Positions 60,655-64,000 of a DNA stretch of 64,000 nt are shown here, one piece after another. Origin of the DNA: Limnoperna fortunei (taxonomy: Eukaryota > Mollusca > Bivalvia > Mytilida > Modiolidae). The stretch is taken from positions 22,284,460-22,348,459 of the forward strand of contig OX104112.1 in the NCBI GenBank assembly GCA_944474755.1, read 5' to 3'. The stretch's first letter is position 1. Every line of letters starts with the position of its first letter. A program made the position numbers and the translations under genes. The notes under the pieces are model-generated. The model was not told where the DNA came from, searched no databases, and saw nothing but the letters and a program-made list of their open reading frames with translations.

Positions 60655-61989
60655 TCAGTAACAAACGCATTGTTTTTTGGTTTTTTTTATTTGTTTTGTT
60701 TAGTATTTTTATTTGTCATACTATCAAAAAATGTAGACGTCATCCTTCATTTTTTTAGTTGAAGTTGTCATTCTGTAAGTTGAAGTTCGTCTGCTATGTT
60801 GACGAGGACTGATATCGGTCCATCACTTCCGGTCATACACATGTATCAAATATTCAAAAATGTTCATATTACTACTACATGTGTAAATATGTGATAAGAC
60901 TGTGAACTACAACTGTTCATACGATGCCTTGCATGTAGAATTTGTTTTTTTAGTTCCGCCGTAATAGTATTTTGGGGTGACTTTGCTACGATTCTCAAAT
61001 ATATTTTTCAATGTACATAATGAGTTAGACTTTCGTACAATGGTAAAGTATTCCACATGTTAATGGTCGCACGCAGAAAATATTCTCAGTAGAAGTTCGT
61101 GTTTGTACGAACATTAGCAATATCTTTGACTATCGATTAAATGACTATGTCGATCACCAATTGAACTAGGAACAAGTTTCCATGAATAATTTGAGGATTG
61201 CTTGTTTTAATCTTATATAATAGAATAAGTTGATGTTATTCCCTTCTAGCCGAAAGAGTTAACCTGGACACTGTCTAACTTGTTTACTAAGTATTGTGTA
61301 TGGTTATGCCATACGACATCGCTATATTCCATAATTGGTCTAATATAAGAAAAGTACATTTTCGTCGGGACATACCTGTCAAGGACAAATCGTACCCTAC
61401 TAAGGTAATGCTATTATAGGATTTTTAACATGTTATCAATGTGATCATGCCAAGAACCATTACTTGAAAATAAATGTCTAAGTGTTTTTGTGAAGCAACT
61501 TCTTGAATATTGGGCCCGTCCATAAGAATAGGTGGATGAATTGGCTTGATTGATTTACGAGATATAGTTATCGTTTCAGTTTTATGTGGGTTATATTGTA
61601 GTAACCACTTTTTGACCAGCTATAAATTTTAGCTAGGACCCAATGTAGTATGTCAGCAGCTACTTGGGGAATATCTACTATCAATGAATGCTTGTGTCGT
61701 CTGCAAAAAGTTTAACACCAGCATTGATATCTTCTACAATATACAATAGCGTTCATAAATAATAGGAACAAAAAGGCCTTGCTTATGTCACAAAATACGA
61801 CAATTATTTGTTTCCTTTATCTAAGGATTTCCCAATATCGTTGGACATGCTTATGAGTTGGTTTACGGCAGAATCGCCTCTAGTAAATCCCGACTGACTG
61901 GGTGTGATTATTCTGTTTTGTAGTTAAAAATTGTGGACATGTTTATAGACACATCTCTCCATGCATTTGGATATAACCCTAAGTAAGGT

Positions 61990-62451
61990 TTTCATTTCTT
62001 TTGAATGTTATAAGTATGATCAGCTTCGTTATAGTACCATTCATAATCTTAATTTAAACCAAACATGTCGATGTTAACTTATTATTGTATGGGTAAGATA
62101 TTCTAACATTTGATCAAAATATTTATGTCTTTAATCTTGGTTTAAAAATATATTGTTCAAAGCAAACGCTTTTTTAACTGCATTTCACTACTCCATCATT
62201 TCCATTGTCACATTGACAGTTTCTTTTATTGATTACACTTCCTGACAACATGTACATGTCCTTTTTATATTTCTATTCATTCCCTAAGCATGCTCGTAGT
62301 TTTGAAATTACATTTTGTTGGAATTGTAAGGAGACCGATTAACAAAAGCTTACATGCTTATTTCCGAATCATGTATGTTATTCCTTGTGTGATTTATTTT
62401 GAATATAATATTGATATTTATATTAATAAAATATCCTTAAACTAAGTAAGG
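61990..62451. mobile_element. 462-bp insertion in the LINE, possible retroposed sequence
   Basis: Bounded by ctaagtaagg at 61980-61989 and 62442-62451, inside the LINE frame. It has no LINE or SINE similarity that I recognise. An AATAAA at about 62425-62430 lies some 12 bases before the right-hand repeat, as in a retroposed transcript end, but there is no poly(A). Confidence 0.6.
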
Positions 62452-62711
62452 TTTGTTTAAATGTTGTTTAACGCTACTTTCAACAATTTTTCAGCTATTT
62501 CCTGGCGTCCAGTTTTTTATTGATGGAAGAGCCGGAGTACCCGGAGAAAACCCGGACCTGCGGAAGGAAAACTGGCAATCCTTGTCAATTAAGATTGGAG
62601 TCGCGTACACCCTGCCCGCAGTCAGGCTCGAACCCGCAAACTCAGTGTTGACAGACCACGTGATTAATAGTTGTCGAACTACCTTAACCACTCGACAGCA
62701 GTGGCCCCTTT
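62452..62711 (-). mobile_element. full-length tRNA-headed SINE with 10-bp target duplication
   Basis: Flanked by ctaagtaagg (62442-62451, 62712-62721). On the minus strand it starts ggggccactgctgtcgagtg with gttaagg, and has the B-box-like ggttcgagcctgac. It then runs through cttaattgacaaggattgcc and ctggacgccaggaaatagct, and ends aaattgttgaaagtagcgtt then aaacaa. It lies next to a second insertion at the same 10-bp site. Confidence 0.93.
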
Positions 62712-62879
62712 CTAAGTAAGGAGGTAGGTCTATAATTTTTTACTTCAATCGGGGAACCATTTTCGAACACCGGTGTTTTGCCTTCTTCCATTAGTTCGGG
62801 AAATAAGACAGAGATAACGACATATTGTAAAGTTTACACAAAGGATATTTTCGCTGAGTCATAGGTAGTGTTTCCTATT

Positions 62880-63120
62880 CCCGGATTTGATATTTTCCTA
62901 GAAAAGACAACGAGTAACTCGACGGGTGTCTAATTAGAGGCAGGCACTGCTTACTCGTCCGGAGCACCTGAGTGCACCCATGGTTTTTATTGGGTTCGGG
63001 TTACTCTCTTTCTGTGTTTTATGTTTTTGATTTTTGTGTTGTGTTTGTCTTTATCCGGATTTGTAACTGTCCCTTGGTTTTTCGCTCTTGTTGTTCGGTC
63101 GGTTTTCTTTGCCACTTTTT
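62880..63120. repeat. candidate dispersed-repeat tail
   Basis: gaggcaggcactgcttactc, gagcacctgagtgcacccat and gtttttattgggttcgggtt, then a T/G-rich stretch to ttgtaactgtcccttggttt. I recall similar strings as common in bivalve genomes, but a single copy here gives no internal proof. Confidence 0.35.
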
Positions 63121-63620
<500 letters not shown>

Positions 63621-64000
63621 TTATACACCCTCTATTTTTTCAAAATATACAAAAATAATCTTTGTTATCCTTCATTTTATTGCACCAAGTAAATGTTAAG
63701 GCGATGTTATTTTGACTGTTTTTTGACATTCTGCTAGAATATTGTAACGGTCACAAGTTAACAAACTATTGACCTTATTGGACGATTTTCATGTTTGTTA
63801 TTTTTACTGGCTATTCAGCCTGGTTAGACAATTTTTAATGGCTTGAGATCAGAAATGATAAAACATAAAAGGAAACACCTACTCACAGTCTTCAACAGGT
63901 AGATATATAATCGACAAAACCGTGAAAATTCCCAAAAAGTAAAAATTGTGATTTTGAAGCTAAAGAAATTATTATTCAGAAAATTAACACTTAGTCCTTG
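63621..64000. other. no gene recognised
   Basis: AT-rich sequence to the window end, without recognised features. Confidence 0.5.

Larger units (their letters stand above)
60955..62830 (-). pseudogene. antisense LINE reverse transcriptase, degraded and interrupted
   Basis: Minus-strand translation in several frames gives, in order: MEEGKTPVFENGSPIEVKNY, RPTSLL, RVISKCMERCVYKHVHNF, RIITPSQSGFTRGDSAVNQL, VFCDISKAF, LFLLFMNAIV, VEDINAGVKLFADDTSIH, WSKKWLLQYNPHKTETITIS, and MWNTLPLYESLTH. These are the RT blocks of a jockey/CR1-like LINE in the correct order. It is a different lineage from the element at 3076-6796 (FADD instead of YADD). The part between the first catalytic block (DISKAF) and LFLLF is deleted, so the enzyme is dead. 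Two insertions (61990-62451 and 62452-62711) split RPTSLL from RVISKC; skipping them restores the frame. There are also several stops and frameshifts. Confidence 0.8.

Overview
The window is animal nuclear DNA, very probably from a bivalve mollusc. The reasons are AT-rich sequence, sparse genes, long tandem satellites, two RING-less B-box TRIM-like genes with beta-propeller tails (a type greatly expanded in bivalves), CR1/jockey-type LINE remains, and many copies of SINEs with a tRNA-like head and a shared 3' core. There are no bacterial-style operons or CRISPR arrays. The species assignment is inference.

Layout. 1-12 kb: an 18-bp minisatellite, hairpin (foldback) elements, a SINE with a 12-bp target duplication, a nearly full-length but frameshifted LINE (3.1-6.8 kb), a 65-bp minisatellite and an antisense LINE tail. 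12.7-15 kb: a SINE and a frameshifted B-box/NHL-like TRIM pseudogene. 15.6-20.7 kb: a 51-bp repeat that is open in several frames, SINEs and foldbacks. 20.7-34.2 kb: a 12.9-kb array of a 58-bp satellite with nested higher-order repeats, apparently grown from inside a 126-bp ancestral unit. 34-39 kb: mostly unique AT-rich DNA with two SINEs. 39.1-46.3 kb: a 7.2-kb array of a 28-bp satellite. 47.06-48.76 kb (minus strand): the only intact protein-coding gene found, a 567-residue B-box, coiled-coil, beta-propeller TRIM-like protein. 49-64 kb: minisatellites, non-autonomous inverted-repeat elements (one nested inside another), CpG-rich foldback DNA, SINEs, a 1.6-kb element carrying 157-bp tandem repeats, and a degraded antisense LINE interrupted by two nested insertions.

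The two TRIM-like genes share one plan: a predicted 3' splice site just upstream of the ATG, then a single coding exon with B-box 1, B-box 2, coiled coil and propeller. One is intact and one is decayed. Almost everything else is repeat biology. The most interesting points are the growth history of the two satellites, two SINE families sharing a 3' core, a foldback element built from AACGCGTT palindromes, and a duplicated stop-codon region at the 3' end of the intact TRIM-like gene. All copy numbers and periods were counted by eye from the sequence.
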